A DNA stretch of 64,000 bases from Scolanthus callimorphus (lineage: Eukaryota > Cnidaria > Anthozoa > Actiniaria > Edwardsiidae): positions 34,083,492-34,147,491 of the forward strand of contig CM066914.1 in assembly GCA_033964015.1 (NCBI GenBank), written 5' to 3'. Below the pieces are notes generated by a model that was not told the origin of the DNA, searched no databases, and was given only the letters and a program-made list of their open reading frames with translations. This document shows, in pieces, positions 32,764-45,330 of the stretch (position 1 is the stretch's first letter; each line of letters begins with the position of its first letter). A program made the translations under genes and the position numbers.

Positions 32764-33532
32764 GGTGGATCGACCCAGTAATTTTGTACCCATGCCAACC
32801 AATTTTGAACCTCTCATACAAAAGCAGGTTGATTTCTATCGCGCAGCCAATATAACACAGATGCTACCAATGATGCTACCAATGATGAAACTTTACATTG
32901 ATCGATTGGAGTCGTTTAAAATTTTGGAGCGAAAAAAACTACGATTTTGTAAATCAGACGAAATTCCGTGAAAGTAGGCCCAAATTTCGCGTTGAGCCGA
33001 TGCGTGGAGGAATTATGTTGATACGTACATTTCTATATTTTTCGAAATCGCAAAATAATATTTAATTTTAATCAAAAGCATGACCTTCCTTGAACAATTA
33101 CAAATAGATTTGGTTATAAAAGCCTTCAATTTATAACCATGAAGTACCAAACTCTGACATATTTATTCACTTCACTGAATTTTACATAAATTATAGCCAT
33201 TATTTATAAATCCTAAAATATCTTCAAATCGGTCTTGTAGAATTTAATCAAACTTCGGTTACACGGAGGCAACCACTCCATCTCGAGGTACCCTAGAGCA
33301 TTTTTCGAAAAAAATGTCGTTACAGCTTGAAACTGGGCGAAGAGTAGAAATAGGCGTGGCCCGATTGTCACGTGATACTATCTCCGATCTCCCCAACTTT
33401 TTTTATTGACATGTATTTCAGTCTATTGGTAGCATATGTGTTATATTGGCTGCGCGATAGAAATCAACCTGTTTTTATATGAGAGGTTCAAAATTGGTTG
33501 GTATGGGTACAAAATTACTGGGTCGATCCACC
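32764..33532. mobile_element. GGTGGATCGACC fold-back, internally deleted copy (unit 1)
   Basis: Ends GGTGGATCGACCCAGTAATT and its complement ending GGGTCGATCCACC, followed by TTAA at 33533-33536. Only about 110 bp of the left arm remain, while the right arm is nearly complete. Compared with the 1,699-bp copy in unit 2, most of the left arm and the centre are missing, with a short duplication (ATGCTACCAATG twice) at the deletion joint. Confidence 0.75.
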
Positions 33533-33536
33533 TTAA

Positions 33537-34085
33537 CCTTATCTCCCACCACGGACTTAGTTTTGTTCAGGATTCATTGTTTAAGGACGGTGCTTACAAA
33601 ACGAGTATTTGTTTCGCACTTAATGACTATGTGGCATTGAAAGGTAATGTGAAAGGCTATCCATTTCCGATCAAAAAAGGTAGGGTAACCACGTAAGTTT
33701 TCGAGATAACCCATCCCCAATACCCTAAAGCAGAATTATCGTTTTTTTAGAAATTACGAAAAAAAAAAAATTTTCTCGATAGTTTTATTTAAATTCTACT
33801 TTCGCTAGTAAAATCAGCAGCTGTTATTACATTTGTTGGATTCCATAACAAATAAATGTAAATTTCGGCTTTTAAAGGTATTTTAGGGGTTAAAATGTTC
33901 TACAGAAGGCCCAAAATCTACCCTGACACCCGCTACTTTATGCGTTAAAAAATAGCCTCAGCATATTTTTCGCACGTTAAAAAATTACAAATACGCTGCG
34001 GAGGTTTCATATTTTCGGTTGATGTAAAAAAAATATAGGGGTAGCCACGCAATTTTTAGAACTATCATGCAAAGCAGGTAGAATG
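33537..34085. other. Segment present in unit 1 but missing in unit 2
   Basis: About 550 bp between the GGTGGATCG element and GGTTAAGTGACAAATC. In unit 2 the two are only a few bases apart. No gene seen; AT-rich with A-runs. Confidence 0.6.
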
Positions 34086-34730
34086 GTTAAGTGACAAATC
34101 TGCTCACCCCTCCCCTGTGAGTAGAAATTGACATTCAAAATGGCGACTATTTAAGTAAGAGGGGAAAAGTGGAAAAATCAATTTAACTACGTGGTACATT
34201 GACTAAAAATCATTTAAACATTGATTTTAGACAAAAATGTAGTATATTTGATTCCACAATTAATAACAAGCAGGTCGAGATTATTGAAATTAGCAAGGCG
34301 AAGTTACGAAGTCAGGTTCTTTTTCAAACGATAACAACGACGTTTTTGTCATTTACAAAGCGAGTCTTGTACAAACATTATTGAAGTGAAACTGCATGTA
34401 CGCCATATAACTTAAAGTATAAATATACATTAAGTTTTATGATTAATTTGTGGTATTTTTTTGCGTAAAGATATCTAGACTTTTAGTATCAAACGGATGG
34501 CTACTTTTACTCAGAGAAAAATCCCGATATTTTTACTAAATGTAAACTTTTGTAGATCCAACTGAAGGTAATTCACAGAGAAAAACAAAGAAAAAGGAGC
34601 GCGCTAAGCACTTGCCCCATCGAAACATAGATGAAAATCTCGTAGAGAAAAATGCTACAAATACAGACATCCGTATAGAATGCGCGAGCAGGATGCGCAG
34701 TAGCAATTGTAGGCACCGTCCTTAACAGCT
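34086..34730 (-). mobile_element. SINE-like element with deleted tRNA head, unit 1
   Basis: The tail block GTGACAAATCTGCTCACCCC and the body match 44600-45230, but most of the tRNA-like head (GTTCCGAACCTGG to GTCCGTCTA) is lost between AAAAAG and GAGCGCGCTAAGC. Confidence 0.5.
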
Positions 34731-35818
34731 AGAAAATTAGCCTTTTGTATCGTTTCTGTTTGAATTAATTTCTGTTACGAAATTTTGAGAACAAGGAAAG
34801 CATGGAAATTTGGGCTTACGGAGGGGGAGCGCAATTTAGGAACAAGGAAAACATTAGAAAAAGTGTCCACTTTCTCAAACTTCCTTATAAGGAAATATCT
34901 GCATACCATATTTGGAATCCTGGTATGTTTTTCACTATTTCTATTGGCCTAGAAAAGCTTAAAACTCAACTAAAACTCAAATATACTCGAGGAAAGATAC
35001 TATACCAGCATATGCCGTCTTGTAGTTGGGATATGAGTTGACAATTATCTGGCAATCTGTTCCTGTGTATCCATACTCGCTAGAAAGAAAAGTTGATAAA
35101 ATAGATCAACGGAAAATACAGGAGGGTAAGGAAGGGAGGCAACGTTCATGGCAGATATATCAGTGAAAACTAACTTGCACACCTAATTTTTTCAGACACC
35201 ATCGTTATATTGTTTATTTCTGCGCATGCTCAAAAATTAGGATTTTCCCAGAGCGTTCTCGAACCCAGAGCTCCCCGGCTCTTCACTCCTCGCGGGGGAT
35301 CCACTGGACGAAGAATTGGATTTGCTCAAGTTTGCCTGACGAGCAATCTGACCAAATGTGAGGCAAACCTATGATAAACCTGGAGCAAACTTGATAAATA
35401 CCGTACTTGCTTGACCATATTTGCCTACCTATAGTAAATGCGGTATTAAACAGCTTTGCTACTGGTGTACCATAGGTTTACCTCATTTGGTCTCATTTGA
35501 TCGACAGGCAAACTTGAGTAAATCCAATTTTTCGTCCAGTTGGAGGCTCTGGTGACAGCCACTGTGATTTGGTACATGAGAGCCGTTGAGAGAAAGATCT
35601 TTCTGCACATGCCTCAACATTCAAAATCAGCTAATCGGCGAAGGTCCTAAAATGGCTGCTACCAGAGCCTCCCTTGCAAGTAGACGAGCCGAGTCGAGGA
35701 ACACTCAATACGAGAATGCAGTGCGTTGAGCTAGTCGCACTCCGCTTACCCAGACGATTGAAGCTCTGGGGACGAAAAGGGAGTCCAACACAATAGAATT
35801 CCCTCGGTAGTAGCCTCC

Positions 35819-35922
35819 GTAGCGGCTCTAAAAGGAGGGAGTCGGGGCGAGCAAAAACCGGAAATAGCGCGGGTCGCTTTCGCTCGCCACGACTCCCTCC
35901 CCTTCCCTTTTAGGGCCGCTAC
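35819..35922. mobile_element. Palindromic MITE of about 110 bp, unit 2
   Basis: GTAGCGGCTCTAAAAGG and AGGGAGTCGGGGCGAGC are mirrored by GCTCGCC, GACTCCCTCC and a slightly changed GGGCCGCTAC, leaving a loop with CGGAAATAGCGCGGG. Copies at 50565-50676 and 52789-52900 are near-perfect palindromes. Absent from unit 1. Confidence 0.8.
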
Positions 35923-36789
35923 GCAGCCTACCTCGGCAGTGACAAATAGCAGATAAAAGTCGCCAAGAAAAGGGATAACATATTACCAGTGTACACTTAA
36001 AAAAGTAACGTACCAAACACACTTGTCCTTGTTGTCCCTCAAGGAATGTGCGCGACAGTTGATGCAATGTTCAGAACGAGGACCGGTACACCCGCCATCG
36101 CCGCAAGTTGGATGGCACGTCCCTGGGGAAACAAGCTATACATTTAATTTCCTTGCGTTAATGCAACAGAGAAAAGTGTCAGAGTTTCAACAAGAGAACA
36201 TGATCCCCCGAGAATGCAAAACCAATAGGCCAGGTTCGAATTACGCTCCAATGCTCACAAGACAAAAACAAATCGAGGCACTCTCCAAGTTCTAATGCAT
36301 TTACAGTAAGTTTAGAAGAGAGCGTCTGCTCGAGGTTATTGTTTGTAGGCAATGGAGTGAATTCGAACATGGCTTATTGGATCTCCTTTTCCTACATTTC
36401 ATATCAAACATAGATCCAGTTCGTGTAACATAAACACAACTGGTGATGGATGGGATCACACGAACGGCAAGAGTTGGAAATTTATATAGTGTAGTGTAGG
36501 TCAGTGTACATACAAAACTGGACTCTCAATTCTAGCATTCTAAATAACAACGTGTCGAATGTGTACGTCCAAAAGATACTGGTCACTCAAGCCTGAAACA
36601 TTGCACTAAGGCAAAGGGAGGCAAATCGACGTGTTCCACAACAAAATCCTGAAATTTAATCCCGTTTTTTGAAAACATAAGCCGGAATGGGGCTGCAGAA
36701 CACAAAGAATTCCAGGATTCCGAAATCTTGAGTTGAATTTTAGAAATCATTGGTAAGTTTCCTTTTTGAGTCCGTTTTTTGAGTCCACT

Positions 36790-36880
36790 ACATGCGCACA
36801 CATAACTACAGACGTTTTCTGGTGTTATTATTTGAGCCCCCCAGCGGAAAACGTCTGTAGATATGCGTGCGCATATAAAG
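36790..36880. repeat. Conserved stem-loop, unit 2
   Basis: Same stem as 26025-26115. The left arm differs by ATAACTACAG and CTGGTG, slightly weakening pairing, while the right arm is unchanged. A TATAAAG lies directly after it. Confidence 0.7.
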
Positions 36881-37029
36881 GGCTCAAGAAACGGTCAGCA
36901 AAACCGTCCACGGTTGTGGACGGCGGAAAAACAAAGCGAGTTTCGACCCAGCGCAGGGGTCTCTTTTCCTCGCGAACCTCAGCCAGCGAAATGCAGAGAA
37001 AAGAGGCGTCTGCTTACACTACTGGAAAA

Positions 37030-37490
37030 GAAATATATGACAAACCTATGACACACATGTGAAAAATATATTAAAAACATGTGACAAAAACAAATGACAG
37101 GCGTACGTTTTCCAAATCAAGAGTTCAGAAGGATTTTCGAGGAACAGGCTTCTAGACTTGGGGAATATATGACAATCCAAGAGAACATATGACAGGTATT
37201 ATTGCGACAAACCCTTTATATATGACAGAAAAAGCGCTAACCTGTGACAAAGATGCAATTCATATGTTTTTGTTTTGGGGGGTGTCATTTACAGTGTATG
37301 TATCTGCATATGACAGAACTCGAGAACACATTACCACGGCCGAACATATGAGAAAAACTGATCAATATATGACTCAGTCAGACACATATGACAAAAAGTA
37401 AAAAAAGGTACAAGTGCAAACATATGACATAGGTCTAAAGTAGAAATAGTAATAGACTCCACCATGACACATACGAGAAAGCCATATTTA
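37030..37490 (+). repeat. Cluster of TATGACA motifs, unit 2
   Basis: As in unit 1. About 14 TATGACA-type heptamers, including two extra ones relative to unit 1 (GCATATGACAG near 37308 and ATATGACTCAG near 37366), showing small local changes between units. Confidence 0.6.
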
Positions 37491-39444
37491 ACTGGGCCGG
37501 GGCACATTAGTTACGAACCAAGTTAATGAGGAGACTAAGTGCGCGCTTGCGCATTACGTTCAAGCACCAATTTAATTGATTCAAGAGACAAATTAGTATT
37601 CAACTTTAGACGGGAGACTAAAACGGAGCATAGCAACACGACTGGGAGCATTTGTTTTTTTCCTTTATATTTCCCTGCACCATAAATAATGGCGCCATTT
37701 AATCATTCAGACATTATGAAGAAAGATGACAATGTCCCATGCAATGCACAGTTTAAAGATCGGCAATTCGTAGGATGAATAATTTTGCTCAAAGCGTTGC
37801 TATGTAAATCAGTGTTATCTGGAAAAACTTCAAAGCGCGTGCAAACTTCTTCCGCAATTTATGACTTATTCGGCATTTTCCCAACGAAATGAAACCTCAC
37901 ACAATTGTTATCAATGTTTCCTTGAGATTATGAGCTATAATGAATTTGTATCCGGTACGGTTTTAACATATAAATTCACGAGTTTTGATACCCACTTCAT
38001 CTCAAAAGTTCCACATGAATAGGCTCATTGTCATGTTATTGCTCCATAATATTGCTTGATAAATTTGAAAACGTTAATATGTTTGCCTCTTAAATGCATT
38101 TCACTAACTGGAAATTTAATCAGAAAGTAATCTGGTTATTTGTGCTCGCGATTGGGTGTTTCTTTTGTAATGTATAGAAATGCACTCTCGTTCAAGAATG
38201 CTACACGTACACAGTGACGCGCGCCCGGATTCAATTGAAAATCAAACGCAACACTCAAAATTCACGTTCTAAATAAATAAATTCAACTCTATAAGCATAA
38301 GCACTGATTTGGAAAGTAATTTTGCTGGATAATTCTAAAGCATAAAAGCAGTGTGTGTAAGCAGTGTGTGTGTGATTCAACCTAAGCTAACGTGACTGTT
38401 AGTACCGTGGATGTTCGAGCCAACGCGCCTCTTGTTTGGAAACTTCAATGTTAACTTTTACAGGGTGGCTGTTACTTTATTAATAATACACATGAAAAAA
38501 TCTCTGGATTCTGATTGGCTGAGAGCAGTGCAGTTTTTAGGTAACAAAGTGCCAAAAAAAGGTAACAAAGTGCAAAAATGGTTTACAAAATGCAAAATTT
38601 CTTTTGAAATGCTAAAATATTTTGATAACATAGAGCTATATTATGGAAACTTTGGTTTTTGTTCATGCTCAAATTCTGTCAGGTTTTGGTCCAGATTTCA
38701 ATCAAGGAAATATGCGTGCGGCTTGTTCAGTTTGTAAGCAGATTTGTGAATGACTCCTTGGAAATTTTTTCATGTGTATTATTAATACGAAATCATACGA
38801 CTTTTCTCGTTCAATTTGGAATTTATTTACACTCGTGGGTTTTTCAAAAAGCTCAAATTGCACTCGCCTGCGGCTCGTGCAATTTTGATACTTTTTGAAA
38901 AACCCACTCGTGCAAATAAATTCCAAATTGAACTCAAAGGACATTTGAAAGATTGTCTCCGAGACGCTTTTTTTTCTAAAAAGAATAACGATGGCGATTA
39001 AATACGTTTTTTTGCTTTGTTTTGATGGTGGCACTCGTGCGAGAAATACCCGTCTCTCTACCTAATATTAATAACTCAGAATTGAAAGTATAGTGGCTGA
39101 GATTAAAGCAAGGTAATTCAGATTCTGTATTGGGCATCAAAATTTTGTGAGGGTGTAGGTGAATTTCGCGAAGGGAATTTTGCCTAGGTGTGCCGCTCAG
39201 TCAGAGTCTAGAGGGGAAACCTGTTCTAGAGAATCTGTGAAAATTCACACATAATTATATCCTGGCCTACTAAAAAAACGTAAATTTAGCCACATGGCGA
39301 ATAATCTTTGAAAATACGCATAAATCTATAGCCTTTTCTAGAAAAAGTGGCGAATTTATGTACCCTGTACAGCGACAAGGGAGTACCCCTCCTGCCCCCT
39401 AAAAATAGGCTTGTAGGCTCGTCCTCGCAAAAATGCGAGACGCC

Positions 39445-39620
39445 AGTGCTGGTACGCTGTATTTTCAGCCGTTTTCTTGCGCGATCGTGGCTGGAATTTG
39501 AGAGTCATGTTGAAAATAGTATCTTTAGGGGTAAAAATTCTTGTTGACCACACCTAGATTGGTATCTTTTAGGGTTGAAATTTTATTTTCCCGTCGAGCA
39601 CCCCGCCGGGAGCACCCTAT
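39445..39620. other. 173-bp segment private to unit 2
   Basis: Unit 1 joins GACGCCAGTG directly to TTTCAAAAATGG (28710-28737). In unit 2 these are separated by about 173 bases, with GTATCTTTAGGG and GTATCTTTTAGGG repeated inside. It is an insertion here or a deletion in unit 1. Confidence 0.65.
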
Positions 39621-41282
39621 TGTTTCAAAAACGGTTTAAAATGGAGAAATGGCAAAATGCACAGAATGCAGGCCTAAAGAGAAGGTTTTAGCAACCCAAA
39701 TGGCAAATCCGGCTCCTCGGACCAAAAACACGCATCCCCCCTCCTTTTCTTTCTTTCTTCCTTTCTTTCTTCTTTCCTTTTCGTCCTGAGCTTGCCTGCC
39801 CCGGCAGATGAGCTGCACATCAGCCGTAGTAGCTTTCAAAGCTCCTACGGCTTTGAACAGTGTCAGATAAAGTGTATTAGCAAATACAGCAAATATACAG
39901 GGTTAACTGATGCCAGGTAACTTTTGATTGCTGAGTGGCACACGTTAGGTAACAGTGTTTTAAATGCAAATTCCAAAGATATCACCATCTACGAACTATA
40001 TATATTCTTTCTCTTTGTATAGCTTTCTTGTGTGGCATATCCATGAAAGCTCACAGATACGCACACATTTCGATGAGTGAGCACGTTTCTATTGACTTTT
40101 GAGTCCTAACCAAGGACTCTTGAAAAGCACCGCTTGAACCAGCCTACTCCCAGTACAGTGGAACAGGCCAAACAAGCAACGCAAAAGAGATGGGAGATTT
40201 TATTGAGTTGGTGAGCCAACTAAATTCCAAGGAGGTCCCGTCTCTCAAGAGGAACGTCGGTGTTTTCCTAGATACGACAGTTTTGAAACCTTATTTTAAT
40301 TTACAGAAAGACCGGATTCCGGATATTTTCGTAGACTGCAAACTTACTGAAAGGAAAACATTTCTTCGAGTGATGAATAGTCGCTGTTAGCAGCTGTTCC
40401 CATATAATACCGTTGACTGCGTCAATGTTTAGTTTACCAGGCCAATTACTGTGGTAAACGAATGAAATAATGTTCTGATCTTAATAATTTGTACATATCT
40501 GTAGTTATTTATTTGAGCGCGAATTTTGAATGTTTAGGTTCAATTGTTATGTTCAATTGAACCAAGGCTCGCGTATAGGATTCTCTACCGAGTGACTTCG
40601 TCTATATATTACAAAAAAAGAAACCCGCAAGAAAATCGCAAGCACAAATAACTTTATCGCATAGAGTTCAATTTATTTATTTAGAACGCGAATTTTGAGT
40701 GTTGCGTTTGATTTTCAATTGAATCCGGGCACGCGGCGCTGTGTATCGTGTGTAGCATTCTTGAACAAGAGTGCATTTGCAGTCTATACATTACAAAAGA
40801 AACTCCAAATCGCGAGCACAAATAACCAAAACTTGTGAAATTATATGTTAAAACCGTACCGAAAATTCATTATAGCACATAATCTCAAGGAAACATTGAT
40901 AACAATTGTGTGAGGTTTCATTTCGTTGGGAAAATGCCGAATAAGTCATAAATTGCGGAAGAAGTTTGCACGCGCTTTGAAGTTTTTCCAGATAACAGTG
41001 ATTTGCATAGAAACGCTTTTAGCAAAATTATTCGTCCTACGAATTGTCGATCTTTAAACTGTGCATTGCATGGGATATTGTCATCTTTCTTCATAATGTC
41101 TGAATGATTAAAAGGCGCCATTATTTCTGGTGCAGGGAAATAGAAAGGAAAAAAACAAATGCTCTCAGTCGTGTTGCTATGGTCCGTTTTAGTCTCCCGT
41201 CTAAAGTTGAAAACTAATTTGTCTCTTGAATCAATTAAATTGGTGCTTGAACGTAATGCGCAAGCGCGCACTTAGTCTCCTC

Positions 41283-42500
41283 GAGGATCCGCAGGCCTGA
41301 TATTTTTGGTTCCAAGGCTAATTGGTTATCAGAGTCATGCTTGGCTTTTATTGACAGATAAGATAAAAGAACAACTGATGCCGCTGGCAGTTTACATCTC
41401 TTCAGATGCAATTTCTGCGGTTCCCGTGACAGTTAATTAACTGATAACAGCTAAATTTAGTACATACTTGAAGTCTTCACATTCCGAAATATACACCGCA
41501 TATGAAGAGAAGACTAGGCTCGGAAAATAATAGAAAGCGAGCAATAAGCTCGAAATAGATTGTCCAACATGCGCAAATGGTATAAGCAGAAAACACCAAG
41601 CAAGCCTCCCAGCATTTTGTACTAGGGGCCAAAAGCAGGGCGAGAAATGTCGACATCCTGTCCCGCTATGCACAAGATAACAACACGATATTATTACAAT
41701 GAATGCTGCCTATGAAAACCTACAGGAACGTTTAAAGCAGACAACAGTACACATGAATTAAGCGATATTTCAGGGGGAATGAGGGAAGTTCCTGAGCCCC
41801 CTGTCTACTCGGGATAAATTTGCAAGGGAAAGAGCGCAAGCTGGATTGAAATTGCGAGTGACAGCTATTTATGGAGCCAAATTTGATTCACAAAGTGCTA
41901 TGTGTGAGCCATGCTGTGCGGGTAGTAAACACTCTTTTAGATCCAGGAAAGTGCTGGTATCCTTTAAAAAAGCATTATTTTCCTTGTCTCGGGTTAGCTT
42001 GGGTAGGCCGTGTTGCGTACCTGTTAACTTTGAGAATAGTTTTAGTATTATTAGTTTTAGTATTATTTTCCTTGTCTCGGGTTAGCTTGGGTAGGCCGTG
42101 TTGCGTACCTGTTAACTTTGAGAATAGTTTTAGTATTATTTCCTTGTCTCGGGTTAGCTTGGGTAGGCCCCGTTGCGTACCTGTTAACCTGATAAGTTTT
42201 AGTTTTATTTTCCTTGTCTCAGGTTGGCTTGGGTACCTGTTAACTTTGAGAATAGTTTTGGTATTATTTTCCTTGCCTCTAATCTCACGTTACTTGACGT
42301 TCACAGTAGCGCACTTCCTAGATAAATTGAAATTCGAACCTTATTATGATTGACGCTCGAATCTATTTTGATTGGCATTTTGGAGAGCTCAAAAATTAAT
42401 CCCTGTTTTTATTGCCAAAATGGCATCTCGAGAATGTGGCCGTCGCACGGCCAAGTCTTTTGTGTCTGTTTACGAAAAATGTAGGGCCTGCGGCCCCTCG
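41283..42500. mobile_element. 1.2-kb insertion with short GC-rich inverted ends
   Basis: Splits the right arm of the fold-back between CTTAGTCTCCTC and TAACTTGGTTCG. The ends read GAGGATCCGCAGGCC and, inverted, GGCCTGCGGCCCCTC, sharing GAGG and CCGCAGGCC. The interior holds the tandem repeat at 41975-42280. No transposase seen. The joint is not clean enough to name a target duplication. Confidence 0.55.
41975..42280 (+). repeat. Tandem repeat with CCTTGTCTCGGGTTAGCTTG
   Basis: About five units of 60-85 bases containing TTTCCTTGTCTCGGGTTAGC, GGGTAGGCCGTGTTGCG and TTAACTTTGAGAATAG, with length variation. Open frames across it (41846-42353) are products of the repetition. Confidence 0.8.
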
Positions 42501-42889
42501 TAACTTGGTTCGTAACTAATGTGCGGGGTGTCATATACTGTACAAACTTAAAATATGACACGCTGGTACATTATAACCAAATGCAAGTGCACATAACGCA
42601 GTTTAACACAGAAGATCACTATGTCACACTTTAAGAGAACATATGACTAATTTCAAACGAATTCCTCTAGTTCGAGAAGCCGTCTATTTTAGATAACGCA
42701 AATAATAGGAAGTTGATACTTTTAATTGTCATTAAATCTTGTTTGTATAAAGCCGTGTGGTTTGTCTTTGCAAGAAGAATCAGGCACGGTCATGTCATAG
42801 TTGAGACAACTAATAGCTTCCGATTCGGGTGATATAACCCGTGTCATAACTCATTGATATACATGCGCCGCTCCGAACCCGTGATTTAA

Positions 42890-44588
42890 GGTGGATCGAC
42901 CCAGTAATTTTGTACCCATGCCAACCAATTTTGAACCTCTCATACAAAAGCAGGTTGATTTCTATCGCGCAGCCAATATAACACAGATGCTACCAATAGA
43001 CTGAAATACATGTCAGTACAAAATTGGGGAGAGCGGAGTTAGTATCACGTGACAATTGGGCCACGCCTATTTCCACTCTCACACCAGTTTCAGGCTGTAA
43101 CGACATTTTTTCGAAAAATGCTCTACGGTACCTCGAGATTGACTGATTGCCTACGTGTAACCGAAGTTTGACTAAATTCTACAAGACCGATCTGAAGATA
43201 TTTTAGGATTTATAAATCATATAACCATAATTTATGTAAAATCCAGTGTCATGATTAACATGACAGAGTTTGGTACTTCATGGTTATAAATTGAAGGTTT
43301 TTATAGCCCAATCTATTTGTAATTGTTCAAGGAAGGTCATACTTTTGATTAAAAATTTAATATTATTTTGCGATTTCGAAAAATATAGAAATGTACGTAT
43401 CAACATAATTCCTCCACGAATCGGCTCAACGCGAAATTTGGGCCTACTTTCACGAAATTTGGTCTGATTTAAAAAATTGTAGTTTTTTTTTTGCTCCAAA
43501 ATTTCGGACGACTTCAATCGATCAAAGTAAAGTTTATCTCCACCGTTTCATATCAATTGAAATGTTCTATGGACATCAACTGTGGACGCAAAGATCAGTA
43601 AATATTGGATGGATTCGTGTAGTTTCCGCTCAGGGACTTGCTTTTGTTCTTCCAATGCGGCACACGTTGATATTCGCGGATGACTGCTCTCCGAATCGTC
43701 CCCGACATATCGTAATTAATGCATAACAAAAGACCAAAGAACCTCAGAAAATTATCATACATCGGAGAATAGCCAAGCAAGGACAAGCCCACGTGCGCTC
43801 CATTGGAGTTCGATTTTGTGCCGAATGGGGAACAAAAGCAAATCCCAGAAGAGAAACTATAGAAATTAATCCAATATTTACCGATCTTTGCGTCCCCAGT
43901 TGACAGCCTTAGAGGATTTCAATTGCTATGAAACGTTGGAGACAAACTTTACATTGATCGATTGGAGTCGTTAAAAATTTTGGAGCGAAAAAAACTACGA
44001 TTTTGTAAATCAGATGAAATTCCGTGAAAGTAGGCCCAAATTTCGCGTTGAGCCGATGCGTGGAGGAATTATGTTGATACGTACATTTCTATATTTTTCG
44101 AAATCGCATAATAATTTTTAATTTTAATCAAAAGCATGACCTTCCTTGAACAACTACAAATAGATTTGGCTATAAAAGCCTTCAATTTATAACCATGAAG
44201 TACCAAACTCTGACATATTTATTCACTTTACTGAATTTTACATAAATTATAGCCATTATTTATAAATCCTAAAATATCTTCAAATCGGTCTTGTAGAATT
44301 TAATCAAACTTCGGTTACACGGAGGCAACCACTCCATCTCGAGGTACCGTAGAGCATTTTTCGAAAAAAATGTCGTTACAGCTTGAAACTGGGCGAAGAG
44401 TAGAAATAGGCGTGGCCCGATTGTCACGTGATACTATCTCCGATCTCCCCAACTTTTTTTATTGACATGTATTTCAGTCTGTTGGTAGCATATGTGTTAT
44501 ATTGGCTGCGCGATAGAAATCAACCTGTTTTTATATGAGAGGTTCAAAATTGGTTGGTATGGGTACAAAATTACTGGGTCGATCCACC
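42890..44588. mobile_element. GGTGGATCGACC fold-back, full-length copy (1,699 bp)
   Basis: TTAA at 42886-42889 and 44589-44592 flank ends GGTGGATCGACCCAGTAATT and its complement. Arms of about 640 bp (to about 43540 and from about 43946) surround a 400-bp centre that also shows inverted blocks (GACGCAAAGATCAGTAAATA and its near complement), so almost the whole element can fold back. A TA target with AGGTGG ends fits equally well. No coding sequence. Confidence 0.8.
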
Positions 44589-44599
44589 TTAACAGCAGG

Positions 44600-45330
44600 T
44601 TAAGTGACAAATCTGCTCACCCCTCCCCTGTGAGTAGAAATTGACATTCAAAATGGCGACTATTTAAGTAAGAGGGGAAAAGTGGAAAAATCAAGGTAAC
44701 TACGTGGTACATTGACTAAAAATCATTTAAACATTGATTTTAGACAAAAATGTAGTATATTTGATTCCACAATTAATAACAAGCAGGTCGAGATTATTGA
44801 AATTAGCAAGGCGAAGTTACGAAGTCAGGTTCTTTTTCAAACGATAAAACAACGACGTTTTTGTCATTTACAACGCGAGTCTTGTACAAACATTATTGAA
44901 GTGAAGCTGCATGTACGCCATATAACTTAAAGTATAACTATACATTAAGTTTTCTGATTAATTTGTGGTATTTTTTTGCGTAAAGATATCTAGACTTTTA
45001 GTATCAAACGGATGGCTACTTTTACTCAGAGAAAAATCCCGATATTTTTACTAAATGTAAACTTTTGTAGGATATTTCCCAAAGAAAGTTCCAACTGAAG
45101 GTAATTCACAGAGAAAAACAAAGAAAAAAGAAAAAGAGAAAAAAAAAAGATTCCACGGCCCCGAGTGAGTTCCGAACCTGGAGTACTTGCTGTCCGTCTA
45201 GCGCGCTAAGCACTTGCCCCATCGAAACATAGATGAAAATCTCGTGGAGAAAAATGCTACAAATACAGACATCCGTATAGAATGCGCGAGCAGGATGCGC
45301 AGTAGCAATTGTAGGCACCGTCCTTAACAG
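44600..45330 (-). mobile_element. tRNA-derived SINE-like element, unit 2
   Basis: On the minus strand a tRNA-like head (about 45225 down to 45150) has TAGCGCGCTAGACGG as box A and AGGTTCGGAACTC as box B, followed by a long T-rich tract and a body ending in the GAATGTCAATTTCTACTCAC block at about 44650. It shares head and tail with the copy at 10045-10515, though the middles differ. Confidence 0.55.

Larger units (their letters stand above)
22315..35045 (+). repeat. Array unit 1 (about 12.7 kb)
   Basis: First of four related segments in direct order. Shared markers: GGAAGGGAGGCAACGTTCATG (22396), the 220-bp fold-back, the ATGTTCAGAACGA block (22950), ACATGATCCCC (25450), the stem-loop (26025), the long fold-back element (26721), GGTGGATCGACC (32764) and GCTTACGGAGGGGGAGCGC (34812). 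It differs from unit 2 by an insertion at 23067-25434, a Harbinger-like insertion, a deleted GGTGGATCG element, and the absence of the 115-bp palindrome with its flanks. Confidence 0.85.
37502..42524. mobile_element. Long-arm fold-back element, unit 2
   Basis: Same ends as the unit 1 element (GCACATTAGTTACGAACC and complement). The right arm contains the empty TAA site of the Harbinger-like element and is itself split by a 1.2-kb insertion at 41283-42500. Carries the same two short frames (38411-38737 and 40190-40390). No transposase. Confidence 0.8.

Noticed and set aside
41846..42353. 160-codon open frame
   Set aside because: It overlaps a tandem repeat with units of 60-85 bases and lies inside a mobile insertion.
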